Shown: in pieces, positions 9,764 through 18,252 of the stretch
How the letters are laid out: the number at the start of each line of letters is the position of its first letter
Position numbering within the stretch: the first letter of the stretch is position 1
Position numbers and translations under genes: made by a program
Notes under the pieces: model-generated
Seen by the model: only the letters and a program-made list of their open reading frames with translations
What the model was told of the DNA's origin: nothing
The model's database searches: none
DNA from: Phycisphaeraceae bacterium
Lineage (GTDB): Bacteria; Planctomycetota; Phycisphaerae; Phycisphaerales; UBA1924
Reading direction: 5' to 3'
Length of the DNA stretch: 64,000 nt
Assembly: GCA_019636565.1 (NCBI GenBank)
Contig: JAHBXG010000001.1
Location: 62,001-126,000, forward strand

Positions 9764-11191
9764 CTAGCGCCCGCCCGCCGGCGCATTCGCCTGCGACGAC
9801 GCCGGCTTCTCGGTCTTTCCGGCCGCTTCGGCGGGCTTCTGTTCCTTCTTTTCGTCCTTCTTCGCGTCGCTGGCGGCTGCGCTCTCGTTCTTTTCGGTGT
9901 TGGCGCTGGTGGTGCGAACCTCACCAACAGGGGCCTTTCCCGCAGGACGCTCTTCCTTGTCCGTCAGTTTCTGATCCGCTTTCAGGCTCACCAGCACTTT
10001 GAACGGCCCCGCAATGACCTTCTTTCCGTCCTCCAACCCCTTCAGAATGACCGTATCTGTCAGATCGCTCGGCCCCACGAGCACCGGCTGCACCACCGCC
10101 TTCTCGTTCTCGTACAGGTACACCACACGCGTCCACTTCTTGTTCCTGTCCACCAGCGTCCCGTCGCGCAGCGCATTGCTCGGCAATTCTTCCACCAGCC
10201 GTTCCACCACCGCCTGGCTCGGCACCTTGATCACATCGCTGAACGTCTCCACTTCGATGTCGGCGTTCGCCGTCATGCCCGAGTAAACCGAAACATCATC
10301 CGGAACTTCCAGCTTGATCTCGGTCTGGAAATACGCGGTCCCGTCCCGGTCCACCACGCGCAGCGGCTGAATCGTCTCCACCACGCCGCCGAACGTCCGG
10401 TTCGGGAACGCGTTGATGTACACCTTTGCCCGCTGCCCGATCTTCACCGGCGCGATGTTTGTCTCATCCACCTTTGCCTTCACGATCATGCTGTTGAGGT
10501 CCGCCAACTGCATGATCACCGAACCCGCGTTGTTCAGCGTGCCCACCACCACCAGTTCGCCGACCTGCGCCGCCGCGCTCGTCACCACGCCATCAAACGG
10601 CGCCGTAATGACCGTGTAACTCAGATTCTTCTTCGCCCGATCAATGTTCGCTTTCGCGATCGCGATCGAGTGCACCACCTGGTTGTACTGGCTCTCGGCG
10701 CGGCTGTACTCCGCCTCCGCCGTGTCCAGCTCCGCCTTGGAAATGTCCTTGCTCGCCCACAGCTCCCGCTTGCGCCCCAGTTCCTGCGTCATGTTCTGCA
10801 TGGACGCCTGCGCACCCGCCAGCCGCGCCTCCTCGCTCAGAAGCGAGGCCGTCGCCGACTCGAGCGATGCCTTCAAATCGTCCGCGTCCAGACGCACAAC
10901 CACGTCGCCCTGCTTGACCCGCTTGCCTTCCCGGTACGGCATCGCGATGATCCGCGCCGAAACCTGCGCCGAAATATCCACCTTCTGCCTGGGCTCGATC
11001 ACACCCGGCGCGCTGACCACCCGCACCAGGTCGCCCCGCTTGACGGTTTCCAGTTTCACGTACGTCGCCTTCGACGAGGGATCGAAACTCTGTCGGATCG
11101 CGTCCAATTTGCCCGACTTCACCAGCCAGAACGCGCCGCCGATCACGATCGCGGCAATCACCACCAGAGTCCCAAGGATCCATTTCCACAC
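9764..11191 (-). CDS. Membrane-fusion adaptor of the MacA/HlyD type
   Basis: 475 residues. GTG at 11191 is preferred because GAGGAG lies 9 bases before it, although the frame is open further upstream. One N-terminal membrane anchor (residues about 4-24) is followed by the lipoyl-like half [20 protein letters not shown], a helical hairpin, the second lipoyl half ([18 protein letters not shown]) and a beta-barrel. The tail of about 60 residues is rich in Lys, Glu, Ala and Pro and is unusual for the family. The adaptor links the inner-membrane permease to the TolC-like duct encoded in the same operon. Confidence 0.9.
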   Translation of the reverse strand: MWKWILGTLVVIAAIVIGGAFWLVKSGKLDAIRQSFDPSSKATYVKLETVKRGDLVRVVSAPGVIEPRQKVDISAQVSARIIAMPYREGKRVKQGDVVVRLDADDLKASLESATASLLSEEARLAGAQASMQNMTQELGRKRELWASKDISKAELDTAEAEYSRAESQYNQVVHSIAIAKANIDRAKKNLSYTVITAPFDGVVTSAAAQVGELVVVGTLNNAGSVIMQLADLNSMIVKAKVDETNIAPVKIGQRAKVYINAFPNRTFGGVVETIQPLRVVDRDGTAYFQTEIKLEVPDDVSVYSGMTANADIEVETFSDVIKVPSQAVVERLVEELPSNALRDGTLVDRNKKWTRVVYLYENEKAVVQPVLVGPSDLTDTVILKGLEDGKKVIAGPFKVLVSLKADQKLTDKEERPAGKAPVGEVRTTSANTEKNESAAASDAKKDEKKEQKPAEAAGKTEKPASSQANAPAGGR

Positions 11192-11638
11192 GCGAACACG
11201 CTCCTCGCCGACTTGCCGCCCGCTCCCACGCCGCTCGAACAAGCCGAAAACTGTCCCTGACACCAATCGAGACTCTGCAACCCCGCGGCCGAATACGCAC
11301 CCGCCGCCCACAAGATCTCATCCCGTGCTTTCTGGGATTCACCACCTCTTCGCTTCCGCGAAATCCGGTTGGTCCCATCCCTTTCCTACAGATGACTGCG
11401 ATCAATGCTGCACTTTGCTTGATCGAGCGCTCACCAACACACAATTGTACCGAATAAAACCCTTCTTTTCCACAGCATGGGCGCCGCGCATTCCAGCGCT
11501 CAACCGGATCGCCTTTGCGATCCGCCGTTTCCGCGCTCAATTCGTCAGTCCCTCGGCCCCTCGTTCCGTCGCAACTTTCGGAATCGAGGCTTGTAGAGTG
11601 CTCGCGGCCACCAATTCTCCGCACACGAGGCACAACAC
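11192..11638. other. Intergenic region between the divergent export operon and metalloprotease gene
   Basis: 447 bases without a convincing gene. It must hold promoters for both directions. The least GC-rich part (11,395-11,475) contains TACAAT on the minus strand (11448-11443) as a possible -10 for the export operon, and TAGAGT at 11594-11599 as a possible -10 for the metalloprotease. Neither has a clear -35 partner. No terminator or repeat was seen. Confidence 0.4.
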
Positions 11639-14422
11639 ATGAAACATGCTCCAATCGTTACGCTTCGAGCTCCCGCGCTCTGCCTTCTGCTCACCGCAGG
11701 TTCAGCCTTCGCCCAGCCGGCTCAACCTCCGGGTCCTTCCCCCGCTCCTCAGTTGCCCGCTCCCGATGCCGCGCCGGGTGCTCCCGCCAAGGCGCCCGAA
11801 TTCCCTCCGTTTGAGAAGGTCACCGAGGGGCTGACGAAGGTTGTCTCCGTCACCGACGGCTCGGCGCCGCTGTACGACCTCTATCGCGACGAAAAGACCG
11901 CCAAACTGCTGGCGGTGCTTCCCGCCAACTTCGATCAGCAATTGCTCATGATCGCCTGCACCGTCACCGGCGGCGATCCGCAGGCCGGCGTCATGGGTCC
12001 GACGCACTATGCAAAGTGGGAGCGATTCGACAAACAACTGGCTCTGGTGGCGCCCGATTTCAGCGTCCAAACCGCCGGCGACAAGCAGGCCAAAGACTCG
12101 ATCGAACAACTCTTCACCGGGCGCGTCATCACCGCCGTCCCGATCGTCGCCATGGCGCCGCAAAACCGTCCCGTGATCGACCTTGGGACCATGGCGACCA
12201 AAGACGTCGCAAAATTCTTCGGCGGTTCGGCCTTCGGAGGCTACGGGCCGGACCTCCCGACCGTAAACCCCGCGCTGTCCAAGCTCACCAAGGCCAAAGC
12301 CTTTCCGAAGAACATCGTGATCGAGTTCCAGGCCCCAAAGCCCGATGGACAACTTGTCCGGTTCGCCTACTCCTTCGGTGAACTCACCGGGACGCCGGGG
12401 TTCAAACCCCGCAAGGCCGATTCAAAGTTCGGGTACTTCTACAGCTGGCACCAGGACTTCGCCAAGACAGCCAATCGCGAAGTGACGGACCGCTACATCA
12501 ATCACTGGAGCCTCGAAAAGGCCGATCCGAACCTCAAGCTCAGCCCTCCCAAGCAGCCAATCGTCTGGTACATCGAGAACACCACGCCGGTACGGTTCCG
12601 TCGTTACGTCCGCGAGGGCATTCTGATGTGGAATCAGGCCTTTGCCGAGGTCGGCATCGACAACGCCGTCGTGGTCTATCAGCAGGATGCCGCGACCGGT
12701 GCGAATATGGAGAAGGATCCAGAAGATTCCCGCTACAACTTCTTCTGCTGGAGCGCGAGCGATCAGACCTACGCCATCGGCCCGAGCCGCACCAATCCCC
12801 TCACGGGCGAGATTCTCGATGCCGATGTCGTGTGGCACCAGGGCCTGACCCGCTCGGTCCGCAGCATGCTCGAAAACTTCTCTCCCGCGCTCGCCGAGCA
12901 CGCGTTCGGCCCCGAAACGCTCTCGTGGCTCGAAGAACACCCCACTTGGGATCCGCGCCTCCGCATGGTCAGCGCCGAGCAGCGCGAGGCAACGCTGAAA
13001 GAGCGTGCTCTCAAGGCGATGTCTCCCGCACCCGCCCCGCTCAGCCGAACCGCTGCGTGGGCGCAATCCACCATGAACGGCGGCATGTGCCAGATCGGGT
13101 CACTCCTCTCTCTCGATCTCTCGCTCGCCGATGCCGCGTTCGCCGCGGACGCCGCGAAACCCAATTCTCCGGACCTTCTTGATGACCTTCCCGAAGAGTT
13201 CGTCGGCCAGATGATCCGCTACATCGCGGCACACGAGGTCGGCCATTGCCTCGGCCTTCAGCACAACATGATCGCCAGCAGCATCCGCTCGCTTAAGGAC
13301 ATCAACACGGCGGGATTCACCGGCCCCACAACCGGCTCGGTGATGGACTACGCCGCGGCGAACATCAATTACAAACTGGGCGATGTGCAAGGCCCCTACG
13401 CGACCCCGACCGTCGGCCCGTACGACAAGTGGGTGATCGCCTACGGCTACGGCCCGGAAGACAAGTTGGCCGAACTCGCGAAGCGCGCCGGCGAGCCGGA
13501 CCTAGTCTTCCAGTCTCAGGCCGCGATCTCATTCGACGCGGATCCGCGAAACAACACGTGGGATCTCGGCTCGGACAACCTTGCGTTCGCCGAAAGCCGG
13601 CTCGCCCTCGTGCAGGATGTCCGCTCCAAGTTGCTCGACAAGGTCGTCAAGGACGGAGAGTCCTGGGCCTACGCCCGCCGTCGCTACAACGCGCTGCTCG
13701 GCACGCACTTGCAGATGCTCTCGATCGCCTCGCGCTGGGTGGGCGGCTCGTATCTGAACAACGACGCCAAGGGCGACCCCGGCAACCGCGCACCGATCGA
13801 AGATGTCCCGGCGGAAAAGCAGCGCCGGGCGCTCAATCTGATCATGGCCAACGCGTTCGAAGACAGTGCCTACGGCCTCACGCCCGACCTCATCCGGCAC
13901 TTCAACAAGGAGTACTACTTCGATCCCGACGCCGTGGGTGAGATCGTGCAGGACGCGAACTTCACGATCCACGACACCATCGGCGGGGCCCAGTCGTTCG
14001 CGCTCACGATGCTCATGAACAGCACGCGTCTCCGCCGTCTCTACGACAACGAGTTCCGCACCGCCGGCACCGACAATCCGATCACCATGGTCGAGGTTGT
14101 TCGCGTGGTCACCGACAACGTCTGGCGGGAGTACGCAAGCCCGACCGCGCCTTCCGGCGCGAACGCTATGACCTCGTCTCTGCGGCGCAATCTGCAGCGT
14201 GAACACCTCGAGCGGCTGGTAACGTTGGCCCTTCTGAAGGATTCCGGCAGCGCTTCGCTCCGTGCAATCTCAACCCTTGCCCGGGCCGAACTGAAGCGCG
14301 TGGACGCCCTTGCCGAGGCCGGACTCAAGGCCTCGCCCGATGCCTACACCAAGGCGCACCTTGAAGACGCGCGCACGCGGATCGAGAAGACCCTCGATGC
14401 CGCTTACGTCGTGGCCCGCTGA
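11639..14422 (+). CDS. Exported zinc metalloprotease (DUF5117/DUF5118/DUF4953 type)
   Basis: 927 residues with a signal peptide (LCLLLTAGSAFA) and a Pro/Ala-rich spacer. A zincin active site HEVGHCLGLQHN lies at about residue 532: two His ligands, a catalytic Glu and a third His. The surrounding blocks (RYNFFCWSASDQTYAIGPSR, ASSIRSLKD, GSVMDYAAANINY with the Met-turn) match large exported zinc proteases of planctomycetes and Bacteroidetes. It probably acts outside the cytoplasm on proteins or peptides. It is transcribed alone and ends at a strong terminator (14445-14476). Confidence 0.9.
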   Translation: MKHAPIVTLRAPALCLLLTAGSAFAQPAQPPGPSPAPQLPAPDAAPGAPAKAPEFPPFEKVTEGLTKVVSVTDGSAPLYDLYRDEKTAKLLAVLPANFDQQLLMIACTVTGGDPQAGVMGPTHYAKWERFDKQLALVAPDFSVQTAGDKQAKDSIEQLFTGRVITAVPIVAMAPQNRPVIDLGTMATKDVAKFFGGSAFGGYGPDLPTVNPALSKLTKAKAFPKNIVIEFQAPKPDGQLVRFAYSFGELTGTPGFKPRKADSKFGYFYSWHQDFAKTANREVTDRYINHWSLEKADPNLKLSPPKQPIVWYIENTTPVRFRRYVREGILMWNQAFAEVGIDNAVVVYQQDAATGANMEKDPEDSRYNFFCWSASDQTYAIGPSRTNPLTGEILDADVVWHQGLTRSVRSMLENFSPALAEHAFGPETLSWLEEHPTWDPRLRMVSAEQREATLKERALKAMSPAPAPLSRTAAWAQSTMNGGMCQIGSLLSLDLSLADAAFAADAAKPNSPDLLDDLPEEFVGQMIRYIAAHEVGHCLGLQHNMIASSIRSLKDINTAGFTGPTTGSVMDYAAANINYKLGDVQGPYATPTVGPYDKWVIAYGYGPEDKLAELAKRAGEPDLVFQSQAAISFDADPRNNTWDLGSDNLAFAESRLALVQDVRSKLLDKVVKDGESWAYARRRYNALLGTHLQMLSIASRWVGGSYLNNDAKGDPGNRAPIEDVPAEKQRRALNLIMANAFEDSAYGLTPDLIRHFNKEYYFDPDAVGEIVQDANFTIHDTIGGAQSFALTMLMNSTRLRRLYDNEFRTAGTDNPITMVEVVRVVTDNVWREYASPTAPSGANAMTSSLRRNLQREHLERLVTLALLKDSGSASLRAISTLARAELKRVDALAEAGLKASPDAYTKAHLEDARTRIEKTLDAAYVVAR

Positions 14423-14444
14423 TTCCTCACGCCCTTCCACGTTC

Positions 14445-14476
14445 AAGGCCCGGCATCGCGCCGGGCCTTTTTCTTT
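14445..14476 (+). terminator. Rho-independent terminator of the metalloprotease gene
   Basis: An 8-bp GC stem (GGCCCGGC with GCCGGGCC), extended by two A-T pairs, has a 5-base loop and is followed by TTTTTCTTT. It lies 23 bases after the stop codon. Confidence 0.92.
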
Positions 14477-14493
14477 GGTGCCGCAATTTCGCC

Positions 14494-15045
14494 TCAACGC
14501 GGCGCCGGGGGCGACAGAATCGACGCGTACGCCTCCCACGGACCGACCTCGGACTTGTACTGATACGCCATCGCCTTGCTCATCTGCGCAAGGTGGTTCA
14601 GATCATGCACGACCCACATCGCGAGCAGGTTTCGCATCGTCGCCGCGCCGAGCGCGGGATGCATCCCGGCGCGATCCAGATCCGCATCGGTGAGCCGGAG
14701 CGCGTGCAGGCCGGAAAGCGACTCCCGCCTCGTCTGCTCAAACTCATCGAGCAAACGGTGCAGCGGCTTGCCGTTCATCAGCGAGTGATGACCGTGCCGG
14801 TCGAACGGCTCGAACGGCCGCGAATCGCCGAACTCCAGGATGTGCTTGGCCCGAGGCAGCCAATCCGTCTGATCCGCAAAAATCAGGTGCGCCACGATCT
14901 CGTGCGCCGCCCACGTCGCCGATCCGTCGGGGTTCGATCCGTAGTTCCGGTGCGTCCAGGCTTCGGGAAGGAACTGCAGCAAAGCACGAACCGTGCGGGG
15001 CGTGCGTTCGAGAATCGGAACCGCTTCGGAAAGCGAGAAGCGCAT
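14494..15045 (-). CDS. DinB-family protein
   Basis: 183 residues. The ATG has GGGAGGA a few bases upstream, and a TATCCT -10 candidate lies 17 bases before the start. The protein is a DinB-like helical bundle with the metal-binding histidines in AAHEIVAHLI (about residue 50) and VVHDLNHLAQM near the C-terminus. It resembles DinB_2 proteins found widely in planctomycetes and Acidobacteria. It is only distantly similar to the DinB protein at 1288. Substrate unknown. It is followed downstream by the terminator of the convergent metalloprotease gene. Confidence 0.85.
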   Translation of the reverse strand: MRFSLSEAVPILERTPRTVRALLQFLPEAWTHRNYGSNPDGSATWAAHEIVAHLIFADQTDWLPRAKHILEFGDSRPFEPFDRHGHHSLMNGKPLHRLLDEFEQTRRESLSGLHALRLTDADLDRAGMHPALGAATMRNLLAMWVVHDLNHLAQMSKAMAYQYKSEVGPWEAYASILSPPAPR

Positions 15046-15069
15046 GGAATTCCTCCCGCGGCAGGATAC

Positions 15070-15756
15070 TCACAGATTGCGGACGACCGCCCGAAGATGC
15101 GTGTTCACCTCTACCGCGTGAGACACGTTGGGGACGTGCCCGGCGCCGCGGATCGCGTGCACAAGCCCAGACTTGGGAAACGGGATGATCCGGTCCATTT
15201 CCCCGTGCAGGCGAACCAACTTGGGCTCGACAATCGCAACGCCCTCCCAACCAAAGATCGCCTCGCCCGCCCACCGCAGGAACGAAAACGGCACGGCATC
15301 GATCATGGATTCCAGAAAACGTCGGTGCTCGCGCTTCATCGGCCCGAGCCGCCGGATGAACGCCCGCCCCATGAACTTCGCGCTCTCCCCCGCCGGGGCC
15401 GGCATCCATCGCCCCGCCATCGCCATGACCTTCAGGGAAAACGCGATCTCCTTTGGTCGCAGCGCGCTGCCGATCAGTACCACCGCATCGGGCCTGAGCA
15501 GCGGCGTCATCTGCGCCGCGAGCATCCCTCCGAACGAGACCCCGCCGAGGATGAGAGGACGATCGCCGGCAGGAAGCGACGCACGAACCCGCTCCGCCAT
15601 GCGACCGGCGTAACTCGCAAGCGATTCGCCCGATGCCGGTTCAAGCCAAGCAGGCGAGATGAGATCGGGAAAGTCGCCGCGTTGCGGATCGAAGAGCCGG
15701 CTGTCGGCGCCAAGCCCGGGAAGAAGCACGAGAACTGGAGATGCGATCGAATTCAA
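15070..15756 (-). CDS. Alpha/beta-hydrolase
   Basis: 228 residues if it starts at the TTG at 15756, which places the first beta strand (SPVLVLLPGLGAD) right at the N-terminus as in related hydrolases. The frame stays open to 15879, but that would overlap the next gene. The nucleophile elbow is GVSFGG; the acid is probably the Asp of HGEMDRIIPF and the base the His of GAGHVPN. The loop LPGLG supplies the oxyanion hole. The substrate, probably an ester or lactone, cannot be inferred. It ends 25 bases upstream of the DinB gene in the same direction. Confidence 0.8.
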   Translation of the reverse strand: MNSIASPVLVLLPGLGADSRLFDPQRGDFPDLISPAWLEPASGESLASYAGRMAERVRASLPAGDRPLILGGVSFGGMLAAQMTPLLRPDAVVLIGSALRPKEIAFSLKVMAMAGRWMPAPAGESAKFMGRAFIRRLGPMKREHRRFLESMIDAVPFSFLRWAGEAIFGWEGVAIVEPKLVRLHGEMDRIIPFPKSGLVHAIRGAGHVPNVSHAVEVNTHLRAVVRNL

Positions 15757-15832
15757 AACAAGCTCACGCCCACGAACATGATCAGAACGCCTTACGAAGC
15801 CGCCTCTTTCCGGAAACCCGAAGCGGATTGCC

Positions 15833-16546
15833 TCATCGCTTCCATTCCTGTGTCGAGGCCGCCTCGTCGTTAAGCCCAATACTGAGCAACGGAAACAGGT
15901 CGGGACGCGGCATGACTCGCCAGGATTTGTCAGGAATCTGGAGGACGAGTGTGCGGTTCAAAAACACACTGTGATCCGCAAGTTCCGCTTCGACATCGAC
16001 AAACATGACATCCTGCAGATTGTGTGCGGCGTACGCGTACGACGCCGGTCCTTCCTTGGTCAGATGACGCGCCTCGAACACTCGCTTGATGCGAACAGGT
16101 CCCGGCGGCACGGGTTTATCTCCTCGCGTTATCGCGTCCATGTCCTCTTGCGCCATCCCAATGAACTTCGCATATTCCTCGTTCTTGGAGAAACTCGAGC
16201 TCATGCACGTGGAGACGAAAAGTTTGGAATCGTTTGCAATAAACGCTCTGGCTAGATCCGCCGCCACGCCTTCTGCCGATGCTCGTCCTGAAGGAAACCC
16301 ATCGTCCGTCCGTTCGCTTTGCGGACTCGTTTTTCGTTCCGCCGGAGCAGCGGTTTGGTCTGAAGTCTGTCTCGTCGCGGTTGTTGTTGCCGGAGTGCTC
16401 TGTCCAGAAATATTCACGGCTTGAGGAGCGGTCTTCTTTTCCGCAGGATGTGAATCTGAACACCCATCCAATGCAAACGAAATCGTGGCTATGACCACCA
16501 TCGCAGGTGCAACGAAAAACCGAAATGATCCGCGCCGATGATGCAA
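15833..16546 (-). CDS. Predicted lipoprotein of unknown function
   Basis: 237 residues. The ATG at 16546 begins on the base after the GlyRS stop codon. A signal sequence ends in the lipobox ALDGC, followed by a Ser/Thr/Ala/Lys-rich disordered linker to about residue 85. A folded domain with a helical start (EGVAADLARAFIANDSKLF) and a beta-rich end follows, reminiscent of NTF2/DUF4878-like domains. Its base composition is visibly less GC-rich than GlyRS. Function unknown. Confidence 0.72.
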   Translation of the reverse strand: MHHRRGSFRFFVAPAMVVIATISFALDGCSDSHPAEKKTAPQAVNISGQSTPATTTATRQTSDQTAAPAERKTSPQSERTDDGFPSGRASAEGVAADLARAFIANDSKLFVSTCMSSSFSKNEEYAKFIGMAQEDMDAITRGDKPVPPGPVRIKRVFEARHLTKEGPASYAYAAHNLQDVMFVDVEAELADHSVFLNRTLVLQIPDKSWRVMPRPDLFPLLSIGLNDEAASTQEWKR

Positions 16547-18100
16547 CTACACCCCGAGCTTCTCGCTTAAGAATGCCGCAACCTTGTCAAGGCTCACCTT
16601 CTGCTGCGTCGCCGTGTCCCGCTCGCGCACGGTCACGGTCTGCGCCGTCAGCGTTTCTCCGTCGATCGTGATGCAGTAAGGCGTGCCGATCTCGTCCATG
16701 CGGGCGTAGCGCTTGCCGATCGACTGCTTCTCGTCCATTTCGATACCGCCAAGTTTCCAGAACTTGTCCGAAAGTTCCGCGTGCAGCTTTTCCGCGACTT
16801 CCGGCATCCCGTCCTTGGCGACCAGCGGAAAGACCGCCGCCTTGACGGGCGCGATGCGCGGATGCAGCTTGAGGAATTCCGGGCTGGCGCGTGAATCGTC
16901 ACGCGTGTACCCCTCGCAGATGAGCGCGAGCGCGCCGCGATCAAGGCCCGCCGCGGGTTCGATGCAGTGCGGAATGTAGCGCTCGCCCTTCTTGCCTCCG
17001 TTGGGAAGTGTCTCCCCCCGCTCTGTATCGAAGAAATCGAGCTTCGCTCCGCTGACCTTCTGGTGCTGCGTCAGGTCGTAATTGCCCCGGTGCGCGATGC
17101 CTTCGAGTTCGCCGAACCCGGGCGCCGTGAACGGGAAGCGGTATTCGACGTCGCTCGTGCCCTGCGAATAGTGCGAGAGTTCATCCTTCTCGTGCTCTCG
17201 CAGGATCAGGTTCTCTCCCGCGAGGCCGATCTGCTTCCACCACTCCATGCGGAAGTCGCGCCAGAACTTGTACCAGTCGAGCGACTCGTCCGGGTGGCAG
17301 AAGAACTCGAGTTCGGCCTGCTCGAACTCGCGCGAGCGGAACGTGAAATTCCGGGGCGTCACTTCGTTGCGGAAACTCCGCCCCGTGTTGCCAATGCCGA
17401 AGGGAATTTTGACGCGCGTCGTATCGACCACATTCTTGAACTGCACAAACACGCCCTGCGCGGTTTCGGGCCGCAAGTACGCCTTGTTCGCCTCATCCCG
17501 GATCGCGCCGGGAATCGTGTCGAACATCAGGTTGAACATGCGCGGCTCGGTGAGCGTGCCGGGCTTCTCCGCATCCGGCCCGATCACGCGCGTCCACGGC
17601 TGAGGCAATGTTGAAAGGGCGACGCTCTTGATCGCGCCGAACGTCTTCTCCGCTTTTTTCTTCTGCTTTGCTTCGCTCGGCTGGTCTCCAACGTACGCAA
17701 AAACCGGCTTGTCACCAGCTTCGCCGCTCTCCGGCACGTACACCATCACGTGGTCGTAGCGGTAGCGTCCCTTCGTTTCCTTGTCATCCACCATCGGATC
17801 GTTGAACCCGCCGACGTGCCCGCTCGCCTCCCACACCTTGGGATGCTGGATGATGCACGTCTCCAGCCCCACGTTCCGCACCGGCTTGCCGTTCGGCCCG
17901 TTGCGCCCCCAGCACGGCCGCAGGATCATGTCCTGCCACCACGCGTCGCGCAGATTCTTCTTGAGTTGCGCGCCCATCGGGCCGTAATCCCAGAAGCCGT
18001 TGATGCCGCCGTAAATCTCCGACGCCTGATAGATAAACCCGCGGCGTTTGCACAACGCCATGATCGCGTCCATCGGCTTCTTCGAAACTTCCTGCGTCAT
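16547..18100 (-). CDS. glyQS: Glycyl-tRNA synthetase (alpha2, class II)
   Basis: 517 residues, about the usual length. It charges tRNA-Gly with glycine in the cytoplasm. The N-terminal block KRRGFIYQASEIYGG opens the catalytic domain, class II motif 2 is GRSFRNEVTPRNFTFRSREF, motif 3 is EPAAGLDRGALALICEGY, and the C-terminus is an anticodon-binding fold (PVKAAVFPLVAKDGM). This is the homodimeric type, not the alpha-beta tetramer. Start chosen from CGGAG 8 bases before the ATG. The lipoprotein gene follows with no gap, so the two share a transcript. Confidence 0.96.
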   Translation of the reverse strand: MTQEVSKKPMDAIMALCKRRGFIYQASEIYGGINGFWDYGPMGAQLKKNLRDAWWQDMILRPCWGRNGPNGKPVRNVGLETCIIQHPKVWEASGHVGGFNDPMVDDKETKGRYRYDHVMVYVPESGEAGDKPVFAYVGDQPSEAKQKKKAEKTFGAIKSVALSTLPQPWTRVIGPDAEKPGTLTEPRMFNLMFDTIPGAIRDEANKAYLRPETAQGVFVQFKNVVDTTRVKIPFGIGNTGRSFRNEVTPRNFTFRSREFEQAELEFFCHPDESLDWYKFWRDFRMEWWKQIGLAGENLILREHEKDELSHYSQGTSDVEYRFPFTAPGFGELEGIAHRGNYDLTQHQKVSGAKLDFFDTERGETLPNGGKKGERYIPHCIEPAAGLDRGALALICEGYTRDDSRASPEFLKLHPRIAPVKAAVFPLVAKDGMPEVAEKLHAELSDKFWKLGGIEMDEKQSIGKRYARMDEIGTPYCITIDGETLTAQTVTVRERDTATQQKVSLDKVAAFLSEKLGV

Positions 18101-18124
18101 CGATCGTCTCCGGAATCAATCTCG

Positions 18125-18241
18125 CCACCGAGGCACAGAGACACAGAGGGAAGACAGGAGCGCTCGATGCAAAATCTGAACGCCGTTCACTCTTTTCCCA
18201 ATTCTCTTTTATTTCTTCTCTGCGCCTCTGCGTCTCTGTGG
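18125..18241. repeat. Imperfect inverted-repeat element (CACAGAG type)
   Basis: Two 24-base arms, 18125-18148 and 18218-18241, are inverted copies matching at 19 of 24 positions. Each is built from short repeats of the type CACAGAGACACAGAG. They flank a less GC-rich core of about 70 bases with no gene. Elements of this look occur as dispersed intergenic repeats in planctomycete and other environmental genomes, from general knowledge; only one copy is present here. Confidence 0.7.
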
Positions 18242-18252
18242 TAAATCCCTCT

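Noticed and set aside
14593..15873. Open frame of 426 codons on the plus strand
   Set aside because: Antisense to the DinB and hydrolase genes; no motif.
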